Shown here: piece after piece, positions 1-8,480 of the stretch
How the letters are laid out: each line of letters begins with the position of its first letter
Position numbering within the stretch: the first letter of the stretch is position 1
Assembly: GCA_045660445.1 (NCBI GenBank)
Contig: JAZRDR010000010.1
Coordinates: 1-64,000, forward strand
DNA length: 64,000 nucleotides
Origin: Faeciplasma sp045660445
GTDB taxonomy: Bacteria; Bacillota; Clostridia; Oscillospirales; Ruminococcaceae
Reading direction: 5' to 3'
Made by a program: the position numbers and the translations under genes
Notes under the pieces: model-generated
Seen by the model: only the letters and a program-made list of their open reading frames with translations
The model's database searches: none
Told to the model about the DNA's origin: nothing

Positions 1-1
1 C

Positions 2-1429
2 AGCGGAGCATATACCAACTATACCTATGATATGCTCGGCAGACTTATCTCAGAGGTAGGAAATAGCGGCTCACGCTATTATTCTTACGATATTTCAGGA
101 AACCGCACGCAGGCAATTATTGACACCGCAACTATAATAAGCTATACTTATGATAACGGTGGAAAGCTGATTTCGGGGGTTTCAAACAACGGCACAACTT
201 CCGAAGCGACACTTTATGAATATGACCTTAACGGCAATCTGACAAAGAAGACCAAAGGCATCTCGGCAACATCGTATACCTACGACGTTTGGGGCAACAT
301 GGCTTCGGGCGGGGAAGCTACATATAGCTACAACCCGCAAGGCTTGCGCATTTCAAAGACCGTAAACAACCAGACTGACAACTCTGTCTTAGTCGTAGGA
401 AACGTTTGGTCGGACAGTGAGCACAACTACACCCGTGGCATTGAGCTCATAGCGAATGACACGAATTTGTACTTGTACAATATTCGTGGAGATGTAATTC
501 AGCTTGTTGATTACTCGGGTAACGTAACCAAAACCTACGACTACGATGCCTACGGTAATGAGTACCAACGCGACCTGAGCGATAGCAACCCATTCCGCTA
601 CTGTGGCGAATACTACGATACTGAAACAGGATTTATCTATCTTAGGGCAAGGTATTATGACCCAATGGTCGGCCGCTTTGTTGCAATGGATACGCATTGG
701 AATCCGTCGAATGCCATTTATGGTGATAACCCCGTAAAGACCTCGAATGCTGAAGATTGCAAGAGCTTATACCCAGATAATAATGCGATAAAGCAGAGAT
801 CGAATCAGTATGTTTATTGTGTTAATAATCCGATTATTTACAAGGACACTAATGGCAAATGGATTCATTTAGTTGTTGGTGCTGCGGTTGGAGGAATAAT
901 CAATGGTGCATTGAATGCTGCATACCAATTTGCTGTTTACGGCGAAGTTGATGGATGGTCCGTGGCAATAAATGCCATGGGTGGAGCAATTGGTGGCGCG
1001 CTTACTGCTGCGGGCTTTGGCGCAATATCGGCAGGCATAGTTTCAGGATTGACAGAATTAGCAGACCAAGGATACCGAAATGACTGGGACTTTTCTAAAA
1101 TTGATGTTGTCTCAATTGTTGTTAGCGCTGGGCTTGGTATGCTTGGCGCGAAACTTGGTGGGCAAGCTGGTAATACCGGACATCTAAAATCAATGGGCAA
1201 GAATTTAACTAAGCAGGTTAATCAAGCTATAAAAGGAATTAACAATCCTATAGAAAAGTTGCTTGTTGGTTTTTTGTCTTTCTTTGATAATTTGTCATAT
1301 TATTTATCCCAGACCTCAACAGATATCGGGCGTGAAATAATTTCGATACTCAAATCAATTATTCCATCATCGATAGACAAGATGAGATTAATTATTAATG
1401 AGCATATTTCGGAGGTGAATGATTGGTGA
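2..1429 (+). CDS. RHS/YD-repeat polymorphic-toxin-like protein, C-terminal part (5' end outside window)
   Basis: The reading frame is open from base 2, so the gene begins upstream of the window. YD-type repeats (YTYDMLGRL, SYTYDNGGKL, SYTYDVWGNM) run to about residue 115. The RHS-associated core follows (YDAYGNEY, PFRYCGEYYDTETG, YLRARYYDP, then NQYVYCVNNPI at about residue 265). The tail has a glycine-rich hydrophobic stretch (about 285-345) and a final segment of about 80 residues with no recognised motif. In the family the repeats form a shell around a variable C-terminal toxin. The usual DPxG at the end of the core reads DTNG here. The stop overlaps the next gene by 7 bases, as expected for a toxin-immunity pair. 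Toxin activity is inferred from architecture only. Confidence 0.85.
   Translation, partial: SGAYTNYTYDMLGRLISEVGNSGSRYYSYDISGNRTQAIIDTATIISYTYDNGGKLISGVSNNGTTSEATLYEYDLNGNLTKKTKGISATSYTYDVWGNMASGGEATYSYNPQGLRISKTVNNQTDNSVLVVGNVWSDSEHNYTRGIELIANDTNLYLYNIRGDVIQLVDYSGNVTKTYDYDAYGNEYQRDLSDSNPFRYCGEYYDTETGFIYLRARYYDPMVGRFVAMDTHWNPSNAIYGDNPVKTSNAEDCKSLYPDNNAIKQRSNQYVYCVNNPIIYKDTNGKWIHLVVGAAVGGIINGALNAAYQFAVYGEVDGWSVAINAMGGAIGGALTAAGFGAISAGIVSGLTELADQGYRNDWDFSKIDVVSIVVSAGLGMLGAKLGGQAGNTGHLKSMGKNLTKQVNQAIKGINNPIEKLLVGFLSFFDNLSYYLSQTSTDIGREIISILKSIIPSSIDKMRLIINEHISEVNDW
614..657 (+). repeat. 44-bp identical tract, copy A (in RHS core)
   Basis: This tract encodes YDTETGFIYLRARY of the RHS core. It is identical, base for base, to 2014-2057, exactly 1400 bases downstream. 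A further 18 identical bases (548-565 and 1948-1965) lie at the same offset. Both copies are read in the RHS coding frame. Confidence 0.9.
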
Positions 1430-1845
1430 GCATGCCCTCTCGCGTTATTTTCATATTTCTGTTGTGCTTTGTGACAAGTATATCCTTGTGGCCGATACAT
1501 ATAGCATTGTATTACTTGATAAGACGAAGTCACAGCCGAAGTTACTATAGAAAAATCAGAAGTAATGCCCATGTTCTTAACAGAATTACTCACATCTGTT
1601 TTTGGAACATATCTAGTGATAGTGTCGCTTTGATTCGCTTTTTAATTATTTTAAAGAATTATGTTGTTTTATCAACTACTATTGTAATTCCTGCAGTATT
1701 AATAATCCTGAATTTTACTTGCGACATCTTGATAGTACGGAAAGTAGGTGAATTTATCTATTGGTGTAGTGCGGTTATTAATTGTGGAGTTACAATATAT
1801 GCACTGCGATTAAGGAATGCATTCTTGACTAGAAATGAAAAGTAA
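1423..1845 (+). CDS. Small multi-pass membrane protein, candidate immunity partner of the RHS tail
   Basis: This 140-residue protein starts inside the last codons of the RHS gene. GGAGG at 1411-1415 serves TTG 1423, with GTG 1426 and ATG 1432 as alternatives, so translation is probably coupled. Three or four hydrophobic segments are visible (about residues 8-33, 68-100 and 108-128), separated by a basic stretch (RRSHSRSYYRKIR). I do not recognise the family. Position, overlap and A+T-rich codon use match immunity genes that follow polymorphic-toxin tails, and a membrane location would suit a membrane-acting toxin. This role is inferred. Its stop is followed at once, in the same frame, by a displaced RHS fragment. 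Confidence 0.6.
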   Translation: MVSMPSRVIFIFLLCFVTSISLWPIHIALYYLIRRSHSRSYYRKIRSNAHVLNRITHICFWNISSDSVALIRFLIILKNYVVLSTTIVIPAVLIILNFTCDILIVRKVGEFIYWCSAVINCGVTIYALRLRNAFLTRNEK

Positions 1846-2013
1846 TCCTGCACCACAATCAGCTACACTTATAACAGCGATGGCTCGCTGGCAAGCGAGA
1901 CTTCAACCGTCGGCACGGTTTCCGAGGTCACAACCTACACCTATGACGCCTACGGTAATGAGTACTCAAGAGATTTAGCAGACGAAAATCCATTCCGCTA
2001 TTGCGGAGAATAT

Positions 2014-2057
2014 TACGATACTGAAACAGGATTTATCTATCTTAGGGCAAGGTATTA
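2014..2057 (+). repeat. 44-bp identical tract, copy B (in displaced RHS fragment)
   Basis: Identical to 614-657. Because both copies keep the RHS reading frame, a crossover between them would precisely replace the present tail and the small membrane gene with the displaced tail. Confidence 0.9.
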
Positions 2058-2157
2058 CGACCCTGCAGTTGGCAGATTTACAAGCGTTGACCCGATCAAG
2101 AGCGGTCTTAACTGGTACAATTACTGTGGAAACACCTTGAACATCGCACCTGTTGTC

Positions 2158-2190
2158 AGGCAGAGTTTAACCGCTCTGCCTGTTTTTTAT
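2158..2190 (+). terminator. Rho-independent terminator after RHS module
   Basis: An 8-bp perfect stem, AGGCAGAG (2158-2165) with CTCTGCCT (2174-2181), is followed by GTTTTTT. It would end transcripts from the RHS/immunity module. Confidence 0.8.
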
Positions 2191-2218
2191 TTACAAATTG
2201 TTATTGGTGTGATATAAT
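2190..2218 (+). promoter_or_regulatory. Promoter for the 2253 gene
   Basis: TTTACA (2190-2195), a 17-base spacer and TATAAT (2213-2218), directly behind the terminator. Transcription would begin near 2225, which rules out the ATG at 2223 as the start of the next gene. Confidence 0.7.
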
Positions 2219-2252
2219 TAAAATGGCAATAAATAAATACGAGGTGAATTTA

Positions 2253-2792
2253 GTGATTAGGAGAAGAGAACCAATTAAAAAATCTGTAAAAATTTTAATT
2301 TGCGTTGCAGTTTTGGTGCTGTTTATAGCAGGTAACATATATTTCAGAGGCTATACAGTTTATACTTTTTCTCCGCAATCATGCGAATATTATTTTGGGA
2401 ACCCTCCTGATGTTGTCGCTGTTGCTATCGACGGATCTGATACAAGGTTTACACTTGATGACGACAACAATTTAGCTATACAGCTTACTAATTTAGAAAG
2501 AACATTAATGAAAATCATATATAAATATTACTTATTGGATGCAAGAATTTATGGTATACATGTAGCACATGATTATTCTTCAATAGATTTTGAATATGAA
2601 GAGTGGACTGATGAGGAATTAACCAAATTTAGTAATGCCACTATTGCTTGCACTTGGTTGCGGCTTTTGGATTATGAAGAATGTATCGATTTTGATACGA
2701 CACTCACAAATAAATTAACGGGTGAAATAAAAACTCGAAACAAAATGGACTATGGATATACATACGAAAAGTACAATGTTTTTGCAGATTAG
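2253..2792 (+). CDS. Unknown membrane-anchored protein
   Basis: The GTG at 2253 is chosen because GAGGTG (2241-2246) lies 6 bases upstream and the promoter's -10 box ends at 2218. The 179-residue product has a short basic N-terminus (RRREPIKK), one transmembrane helix (about residues 10-30) and an acidic outer domain. I recognise no family. The gene is A+T-rich with mixed codon use, like its RHS neighbours and unlike the gene block after 2.8 kb, which suggests it belongs to the same accessory island. A role in self-protection is possible but unsupported by any motif. Confidence 0.65.
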   Translation: MIRRREPIKKSVKILICVAVLVLFIAGNIYFRGYTVYTFSPQSCEYYFGNPPDVVAVAIDGSDTRFTLDDDNNLAIQLTNLERTLMKIIYKYYLLDARIYGIHVAHDYSSIDFEYEEWTDEELTKFSNATIACTWLRLLDYEECIDFDTTLTNKLTGEIKTRNKMDYGYTYEKYNVFAD

Positions 2793-2804
2793 ATAGCGAC
2801 TAAA

Positions 2805-2839
2805 AAATCCCCACCCTCAATAAGGGTGGGGATTTCTTT
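2805..2839. terminator. Bidirectional terminator between convergent genes
   Basis: A 13-bp perfect stem, AAATCCCCACCCT (2805-2817) with AGGGTGGGGATTT (2823-2835), and a 5-base loop. It has T-rich tracts on both strands and serves the 2253 gene and nagA, whose stop codon begins at 2838. A near-copy lies at 63928-63956. Confidence 0.9.
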
Positions 2840-3947
2840 ATCCGCAATATTTCTTTCCGTCAATATAAACCGATACCAAATTCAGATCTTTATCCAGAAT
2901 TAGCAGGTCAGCACAGTTTCCAATTTTGATCTCACCAATTCTATCAATTCGCGCTGCACTTGCAGGAGCAGTGGATGCCGCATATACAGCCGATTCAAGA
3001 GGAACACCAAACCTCACGGCATTTTTAAGTGCATCAAAAACGGTTATAGTCGATCCGGCCAGAGTATCAGTTCCCTTAACAACAGCCTTGCCGTTTTTAA
3101 GCTCGATTTCCTGTCCACCAAGCTCATATTCTCCTTCTGCCATTCCTGTGCATCTAAGAGAATCTGAAATAAGACAAAGTCTATCTCCAAAAATCTTAAA
3201 AGCGTTTCTGATCACTGAGGGATGTATATGCAAGCCATCGCATATTATTTCTGCGCTTTCACAAAAGTCAGCAGCGGCGCCGATAACTCCCGGCTCGCGG
3301 TGCAAATAAGGTGTCATTGCGTTATACAGATGTGTTATATGAGAAGCTCCTTCGTTATATGCTCTTTTTGCTGTTTCATAATCCGAATTAGTATGTCCCA
3401 AGGATACAACGCATTTATTAGATATCTCTTTAATAAATTCTAAAGCTCCATCAAGCTCACACGCAAGAGTGATTATCTTTATCAAACCGTCACCTTCGGT
3501 ATATAGCTTATTAAATACATCTGGGTTTGGCGATATTATGTTCTGGCGATTTTGTGCTCCGCATTTTGATGGATTTATAAACGGCCCCTCTAAATGTATT
3601 CCTGCACATTTCGCCCCATCATTGCAAGAATGATTTTTCACTGCCTCAATTGCGTTGATCAAATCTTCTTCACTTATTGTCATCGTAGTTGCCAGATATG
3701 AGGTCACACCGTTTTGTGCATAGAATTTTTCGATAGCTTGAAGTGAGCATTCATCACCGTCGGAAAAATCATGGCCAACTGCTCCATGTGTGTGTACATC
3801 CACAAGACCGGGGATAACATACATTCCTTCTGCATCAAAGTCAGCTTCTTCTAAAATATTTCCTAAAGCTGTGATTTCGCTATTAAACTCAATATCAGTT
3901 TTAACGAATTTTTTCCCAACAAAAACATTCGCATTTTTGATCAGCAT
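2838..3947 (-). CDS. nagA: N-acetylglucosamine-6-phosphate deacetylase
   Basis: Removes acetate from GlcNAc-6-phosphate to give GlcN-6-phosphate in the cytoplasm. The 369-residue product has the family length. It shows the amidohydrolase metal motif HTH (residues 52-54), LEGPFINP, SLGHTN, THLYNAM and the late Asp in LISDSLRCTG. The start is ATG 3947, with GGAGGT at 3956-3961 and the -10 box just upstream; a longer open frame reaches 4106 but crosses the promoter. It diverges from a GH3 beta-N-acetylhexosaminidase-like gene, and together they fit amino-sugar salvage from peptidoglycan or chitin fragments. No nagB is in view. Confidence 0.95.
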   Translation of the reverse strand: MLIKNANVFVGKKFVKTDIEFNSEITALGNILEEADFDAEGMYVIPGLVDVHTHGAVGHDFSDGDECSLQAIEKFYAQNGVTSYLATTMTISEEDLINAIEAVKNHSCNDGAKCAGIHLEGPFINPSKCGAQNRQNIISPNPDVFNKLYTEGDGLIKIITLACELDGALEFIKEISNKCVVSLGHTNSDYETAKRAYNEGASHITHLYNAMTPYLHREPGVIGAAADFCESAEIICDGLHIHPSVIRNAFKIFGDRLCLISDSLRCTGMAEGEYELGGQEIELKNGKAVVKGTDTLAGSTITVFDALKNAVRFGVPLESAVYAASTAPASAARIDRIGEIKIGNCADLLILDKDLNLVSVYIDGKKYCG

Positions 3948-3978
3948 AAACGTCGACCTCCATAATCTGAATAAATAC

Positions 3979-4029
3979 CATATATATTTTACCACAACTG
4001 TTGCAATAGAGCAATAAATAAGATATAAT
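3979..4029. promoter_or_regulatory. Back-to-back promoters sharing a palindromic -35 box
   Basis: For the plus strand: TTGCAA (4001-4006), 17 bases, TATAAT (4024-4029). TTGCAA is its own reverse complement, so the same hexamer can serve the minus strand, with TATATG (3984-3979) after 16 bases. The plus promoter is strong; the minus one is inferred. Confidence 0.7.
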
Positions 4030-4058
4030 TTATTTAATATAAGTTTGGAGGGATCAGT

Positions 4059-5591
4059 ATGACACTGAAAGAACAAATTGGCCAGCGACTTATTGTCGGT
4101 TTTCATGGAACAGAAGTAAGTGAAGAACTTCGTGCTGTTGTTAGAGAATATAAAATTGGAAACATCATATTGTTTTCAAGAAATATTGTAGATGCTAATC
4201 AGCTGAAGATTCTTTGTAATGATATTCAACAGCTTGTGCGAACCGAAACAGGTCATAGTGCTTTAATCGCTATCGACCAGGAGGGTGGAATCGTTACAAG
4301 ACTTAGTAAGGATTGTGTAAACGTCCCCGGCACAATGGCTCTTGCATCAACAGGTGATGTTAATAATGCATATAAAGCCGGTGTGATAACGGGTAAACAG
4401 TTAAAAAGTCTTGGCATAAATATTAACTTTGCTCCCTGCGTTGATGTTAACTCAAATCCCAAGAATCCCGTTATTGGAGTCAGAAGCTTTGGCGATGATC
4501 CTGTAAAGGTTGGAGAGTATGCCTCGGCTATGGTAAAAGGATTTGAAGAGGGTGGGGTAATGGCTTGCATAAAGCATTTCCCCGGTCACGGAGATACCGA
4601 TATGGATTCTCACATAAGCCTTCCTTGCGTTGACAAATCAAAATGCGAGCTTGAAAAATGTGAACTTGTGCCCTTTAAATCAGCAATCGAAGCAGGAGCT
4701 CCTGCAGTTATGACTGCGCATATTATGTTCCCGCAGCTTGAACCTAATAAAGTTCCTGCAACAATGTCAAGACGGATTATTACTGACCTTTTAAGAAATG
4801 AAATAGGATTTGAAGGCGTTGTAATAAGCGACTGTATGCAGATGAACGCAATAAAAGAACATTTTGGAACTGTCAACGGAATTATATCTGCATTGTCTGC
4901 CGGTGTTGATATGGTACTTGTTTGCCACGATCTTAAGGTTTCCTGCGAAGCTGTGATAGAAGTCGAAAAGGCTGTACTTGACGGAAGAATTAATGCCGAT
5001 GAAATGCTTGAAAGTGCTGATCGTATACTTGCCTATAAGAAGAAATGGGCAGATTTAGACTCTGAATCAGATTTTGACATTGTACAAGCACAGAAGGAAA
5101 ATTCAGTTTTGATCCAAAAAACAATAACCGCTGTAGGAAACAGCGAAATTATGCCGATTGGCGACAAACCGCTTTGCATTGGATGTGCTATATATCGAAC
5201 AAATTATGCACAAGAAGATGCTTCCGGATCAGGCTTGTTTGAAAGAGTTATGTCTTGCGAACTAAACGGTGAAGCATTAACGGTTTCTGTTAACCCAAGC
5301 GACGATGAGATCAACTCTGCTATTGAAGCTTCAAAGAATCATACAAGTGCCATCGTGGGAACTTATAACGGTCATATGAATCAGGGACAGTTAAAACTTG
5401 TGAGATCTCTTAGTGAATCTGGCATTCCTACATTCTGCGTTGCAATGCAAAATCCTTATGATTTAGCTGATCTTCCTGAAAGCGTTATAAAGCTCGCTGC
5501 ATTTGAATGCAGCAATCGCGCTATAACCGCTGCAGCAAAAGTACTTAAAGGCGAAGAAGTTCCTTCAAACAGCATTTCCGTTAAAATATAG
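4059..5591 (+). CDS. Glycoside hydrolase family 3, beta-N-acetylhexosaminidase (NagZ-like)
   Basis: The N-terminal two-thirds is a GH3 TIM barrel: GQRLIVGF, AIDQEGG, FAPCVDVNSNP, the family signature KHFPGHGDTDMDSH (residues 172-185, supplying the general-acid His of NagZ-type enzymes), and VVISDCMQM with the probable nucleophile Asp258. About 170 further residues resemble the GH3 C-terminal alpha/beta domain (STYNGHMNQG-like region near 430). There is no signal peptide, so it is probably intracellular. The start ATG 4059 has GGAGGG at 4047-4052. Removal of beta-linked GlcNAc from muropeptides or chito-oligosaccharides is the likely role, given nagA next door. The exact substrate is not shown by the sequence. 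Confidence 0.9.
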   Translation: MTLKEQIGQRLIVGFHGTEVSEELRAVVREYKIGNIILFSRNIVDANQLKILCNDIQQLVRTETGHSALIAIDQEGGIVTRLSKDCVNVPGTMALASTGDVNNAYKAGVITGKQLKSLGININFAPCVDVNSNPKNPVIGVRSFGDDPVKVGEYASAMVKGFEEGGVMACIKHFPGHGDTDMDSHISLPCVDKSKCELEKCELVPFKSAIEAGAPAVMTAHIMFPQLEPNKVPATMSRRIITDLLRNEIGFEGVVISDCMQMNAIKEHFGTVNGIISALSAGVDMVLVCHDLKVSCEAVIEVEKAVLDGRINADEMLESADRILAYKKKWADLDSESDFDIVQAQKENSVLIQKTITAVGNSEIMPIGDKPLCIGCAIYRTNYAQEDASGSGLFERVMSCELNGEALTVSVNPSDDEINSAIEASKNHTSAIVGTYNGHMNQGQLKLVRSLSESGIPTFCVAMQNPYDLADLPESVIKLAAFECSNRAITAAAKVLKGEEVPSNSISVKI

Positions 5592-5637
5592 ATGGATGTT
5601 AAGCACGACAACTTCTGAAATTAAAGGTGATAACAAT

Positions 5638-5907
5638 ATGAAAACAAAATGGAAAGACATCCCGATAATCCGCAGGGTTGCAGTTGTGTGTTCAATTATT
5701 ATCAGCCTTGCCGTTATAGTTTTGGCGACACTTCAAATGTTTAGCATATGGCAGCAGGCAGTCAATTTGTGCGTGCCTTTAATGGGCGTCGAGATGCTGT
5801 TGCAAACATACTTGCAATGGAATACAAGCCGTAAGGTTGCCTATTTCAACCTTGGCACTGCTGTGTTCATATTTATTTGTGCTATAGTCGTGTTCTTTGT
5901 TAATTAA
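5638..5907 (+). CDS. Small three-helix membrane protein
   Basis: ATG 5638 is preceded by AAAGGTGA (5623-5630). An in-frame TTG at 5596 would add 14 residues but lacks a ribosome site. The 89-residue product has a basic start (MKTKWKDIPIIRR) and three hydrophobic helices (about 14-35, 38-56 and 68-88). It follows the GH3 gene by 46 bases and precedes the GH9 gene by 42, so it is probably cotranscribed with both. It resembles the small DUF3953-type proteins of Firmicutes in size and layout; that link is tentative, and no function is evident. Confidence 0.75.
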   Translation: MKTKWKDIPIIRRVAVVCSIIISLAVIVLATLQMFSIWQQAVNLCVPLMGVEMLLQTYLQWNTSRKVAYFNLGTAVFIFICAIVVFFVN

Positions 5908-5949
5908 CAACCCGATATATTGATATTCTTAAAATGATGGAGTGATTTT

Positions 5950-8400
5950 ATGAACAACAACGGATTTATTCTTGATAAAAATGTCGGTTATTTTAAAAAC
6001 CGCGGTGTGGATGTAATGGCTTTTAGCGACTTTTATCCTGTGGGACACCAGTCAGGCGTAACCATAATCATGCATGGCAATCGTGTGGCATCCTGCGGTG
6101 ATATTCGATTCGAGCAAACACCCGGACAGTGGCAGCCTACTCCCAAGCAGATTGACAGAAAGCTTGATGAAGAGTCAAACACCATTGTCACGACCTTGCA
6201 CTATCCCGATCTTGAAACACATTTGCAGAGCTTTAATCCCATGATCTACCCCGATTTTGAGTTCACATATGATGTGTCTGTTAAAGGCGATGGTGATTCG
6301 ATCGTTGTAACCGTAGATTTCGATAGACCGATTCCTGAAAAATACGCGGGGAAAATATGCTTTAATTTAGAGCTGTTCCCGGGTGCGCTTTTTGGCAAGC
6401 CGTGGATAATGGATTCCAAAAACGGAATTTTCCCAAGACAGCCAAACGGTCCCACGCTTTCCATGCCTACGAATTATGATAATATAGGACATTTCGAGGG
6501 CGAAGTCGCCAAGGCCGACATTAATCACCTTTCTGGTGGTAATAAAGGATATAATCCAATTATTGCTGATGATATTATCGCCATGCCTTATGCTGTGGGC
6601 AAACGCTTTACAGTAAGACCGGATGACGATTTTAATCGTTTCACTGTTGAATCTTTGATCACAGATCTTAAATTATATGATGGAAGAATGAATCATAATA
6701 ACGGCTGGTTTGTTTTAAGCAGCGAGATCCCTGTCGGTGAGACAAGAGTGGTACATTGGGTTATCACACCCAATGTTGTCGCAGACTGGTTGTATAAACC
6801 CGTGGTTCAAACCTCGCAGATTGGATATCATCCTAACCAACCAAAGGTTGCCGTTATAGAGCTTGACAAGCGTGATGAAAAATTGCAGGAAGCATCACTT
6901 TATAAAATAACCGAGTCAGGTGAAAAGCTTGTTCTTCAAGCTAAGACATTACCTTGGGGTAGCTTTTTAAGATATAATTATGTAAAATTTGACTTTTCTG
7001 ATATTAAGGATGAAGGTCTGTATCAAGTTAGATACGGTGATTCTACATCGTCAATCTTCAGAATTGCAAAAGACATTTATGACCGTGGAGTTTGGCAGCC
7101 TGTTTTAGAATACTTCTTGCCGGTTCAGATGTGCCATATGCGTGTCCAGGAAAAATATCGTGTTTGGCATGGACTTTGTCACCATGATGATGCAACAATG
7201 GCTCCGCTTAATTGCAATCATTTTGACGGCTATTATCAGGGCGGATCGACACTCACAAAATATAAGCCGCTTGAGCAGGTTCCGGGTTTAAATGTCGGTG
7301 GCTGGCATGATGCGGGTGACTTTGACCTTAGAGTGGAATCGCAGTCTGGCGAGTTTTATAATCTTGCTCTTGCTTTTGAAGAGTTTGGCGTCGATTACGA
7401 TGTAACTACGATAGATCAAACTGCAAAGATAACAGAAATTCACCAACCTGACGGAAAAAACGATATTTTGCAGCAGATCGAGCATGGCGTTTTGTCAGTC
7501 GTAGCAGGATATAATGCATTGGGACGACTTTATCGAGGAATCATCTGTAATAATTTGCGTCAATATGTGCTTATGGGCGACGCTTCTACAATGACAGATG
7601 GCATTCCGGGTAATAGTGATGACCGTTGGGTATTTACCGAAAACAACCCATGGCGAGAAATGTCAACGTGTGCACATCTTGCCGCTGCTTCGAGAGCGCT
7701 TAAAGGCTTTAATGACGAGCTTAGCGAGCAGGCTCTTAATATCGCAATTAATCTATATAACGCTTCGAATTCTGTGAGAATCCATCCTGCGCTTGAGCTT
7801 TATCTTGCAACCGGTGAGGAAAAATATAAGGATTATCTCTTGTCGCAGAAGGATAAAATTGTTTCAGAAATTCACCGTATGGGATCGCTTGCTTGCAGAA
7901 TTGAAAAGGCATTAAATGATCCCGACTTCACAAGTTCGATACGCGATGCTTTGGTGTCTGTTAAAGAACATTACGAAAATGCTGAAACACCGTATGGAAT
8001 TCCTTATCGTCCGCATATTTGGGGTGCTGGCTGGGAAATTCAACGAATGGGAGCGAACTATTACTTCTTAAATAAATCTTTCCCTGATATGTTTGCACCT
8101 GATGTTCTGTTTAATGCATTACATTTCATTTTGGGTTGTCATCCGGGATCTAACACAGCATCGTTTGCATCCGGTATAGGAGCTAAATCTGCCACAACGG
8201 CTTATTGTGCATATCGTGCCGACTGGTCTTATATACCTGGCGGAGTCGCTTCCGGTACAGCTTTGATTCGTCCTGATTTCCCCGAACTTCTTGATTTCCC
8301 GTTCCTGTGGCAGCAAATGGAGTATGTCATGGGTGGCGGCTCATCAAACTATATGTTTGTAGTTTTGGCTGCAAAACAACTTCTTGATGATATGAAATAG
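5950..8400 (+). CDS. Glycoside hydrolase family 9 enzyme, apparently intracellular
   Basis: Three regions can be seen: an N-terminal beta-rich domain of about 275 residues that I do not recognise; a cellulase-type Ig-like domain (about 277-370, TSQIGYHPNQPKVAVIEL); and the (alpha/alpha)6 catalytic domain. The catalytic domain carries GGWHDAGDFD near residue 450 (the nucleophile-activating Asp pair) and WQQMEYVMGGGSSNYMF with the likely acid Glu791. No signal peptide or dockerin is present, which is unusual for a cellulase. Some GH9 members are exo-beta-glucosaminidases, and the amino-sugar genes upstream make that, or a cello-oligosaccharidase, plausible. An SD (GGAG at 5939) precedes ATG 5950. 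Confidence 0.9.
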   Translation: MNNNGFILDKNVGYFKNRGVDVMAFSDFYPVGHQSGVTIIMHGNRVASCGDIRFEQTPGQWQPTPKQIDRKLDEESNTIVTTLHYPDLETHLQSFNPMIYPDFEFTYDVSVKGDGDSIVVTVDFDRPIPEKYAGKICFNLELFPGALFGKPWIMDSKNGIFPRQPNGPTLSMPTNYDNIGHFEGEVAKADINHLSGGNKGYNPIIADDIIAMPYAVGKRFTVRPDDDFNRFTVESLITDLKLYDGRMNHNNGWFVLSSEIPVGETRVVHWVITPNVVADWLYKPVVQTSQIGYHPNQPKVAVIELDKRDEKLQEASLYKITESGEKLVLQAKTLPWGSFLRYNYVKFDFSDIKDEGLYQVRYGDSTSSIFRIAKDIYDRGVWQPVLEYFLPVQMCHMRVQEKYRVWHGLCHHDDATMAPLNCNHFDGYYQGGSTLTKYKPLEQVPGLNVGGWHDAGDFDLRVESQSGEFYNLALAFEEFGVDYDVTTIDQTAKITEIHQPDGKNDILQQIEHGVLSVVAGYNALGRLYRGIICNNLRQYVLMGDASTMTDGIPGNSDDRWVFTENNPWREMSTCAHLAAASRALKGFNDELSEQALNIAINLYNASNSVRIHPALELYLATGEEKYKDYLLSQKDKIVSEIHRMGSLACRIEKALNDPDFTSSIRDALVSVKEHYENAETPYGIPYRPHIWGAGWEIQRMGANYYFLNKSFPDMFAPDVLFNALHFILGCHPGSNTASFASGIGAKSATTAYCAYRADWSYIPGGVASGTALIRPDFPELLDFPFLWQQMEYVMGGGSSNYMFVVLAAKQLLDDMK

Positions 8401-8445
8401 ATAAATGGCAATATGCCTTCAAAGCAAAAACACAGTTTCTAACAA

Positions 8446-8477
8446 AAAATGCCTGTTCATAATCGAACAGGCATTTT
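8446..8477. terminator. Bidirectional terminator after GH9 gene
   Basis: A perfect 13-bp stem, AAAATGCCTGTTC (8446-8458) with GAACAGGCATTTT (8465-8477), loop ATAATC, with T-rich flanks on both strands. Confidence 0.9.
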
Positions 8478-8480
8478 AAT

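Larger units (their letters stand above)
1846..2217 (+). pseudogene. Displaced RHS-core fragment (orphan tail module)
   Basis: Directly after the TAA at 1843-1845, and in the same frame, the DNA reads as YD repeat and RHS core: SYTYNSDGSLASE, TYTYDAYGNEY, PFRYCGEYYDTETG, YLRARYYDPAVGRF, then SVDPIKSGLNWYNYCG. It has no start codon or SD of its own. It runs into a terminator and reaches TAA at 2215. The usual NPxxYxDPxG end of the core is lost after YCGN. It looks like the end of an older RHS gene, cut off when the present toxin tail and small membrane gene arrived. It may still act as a recombination donor. Confidence 0.8.

Noticed and set aside
3948..4106. N-terminal extension of nagA
   Set aside because: It would cross both divergent promoters and the start of the GH3 gene; ATG 3947 has a good SD and gives the family length.
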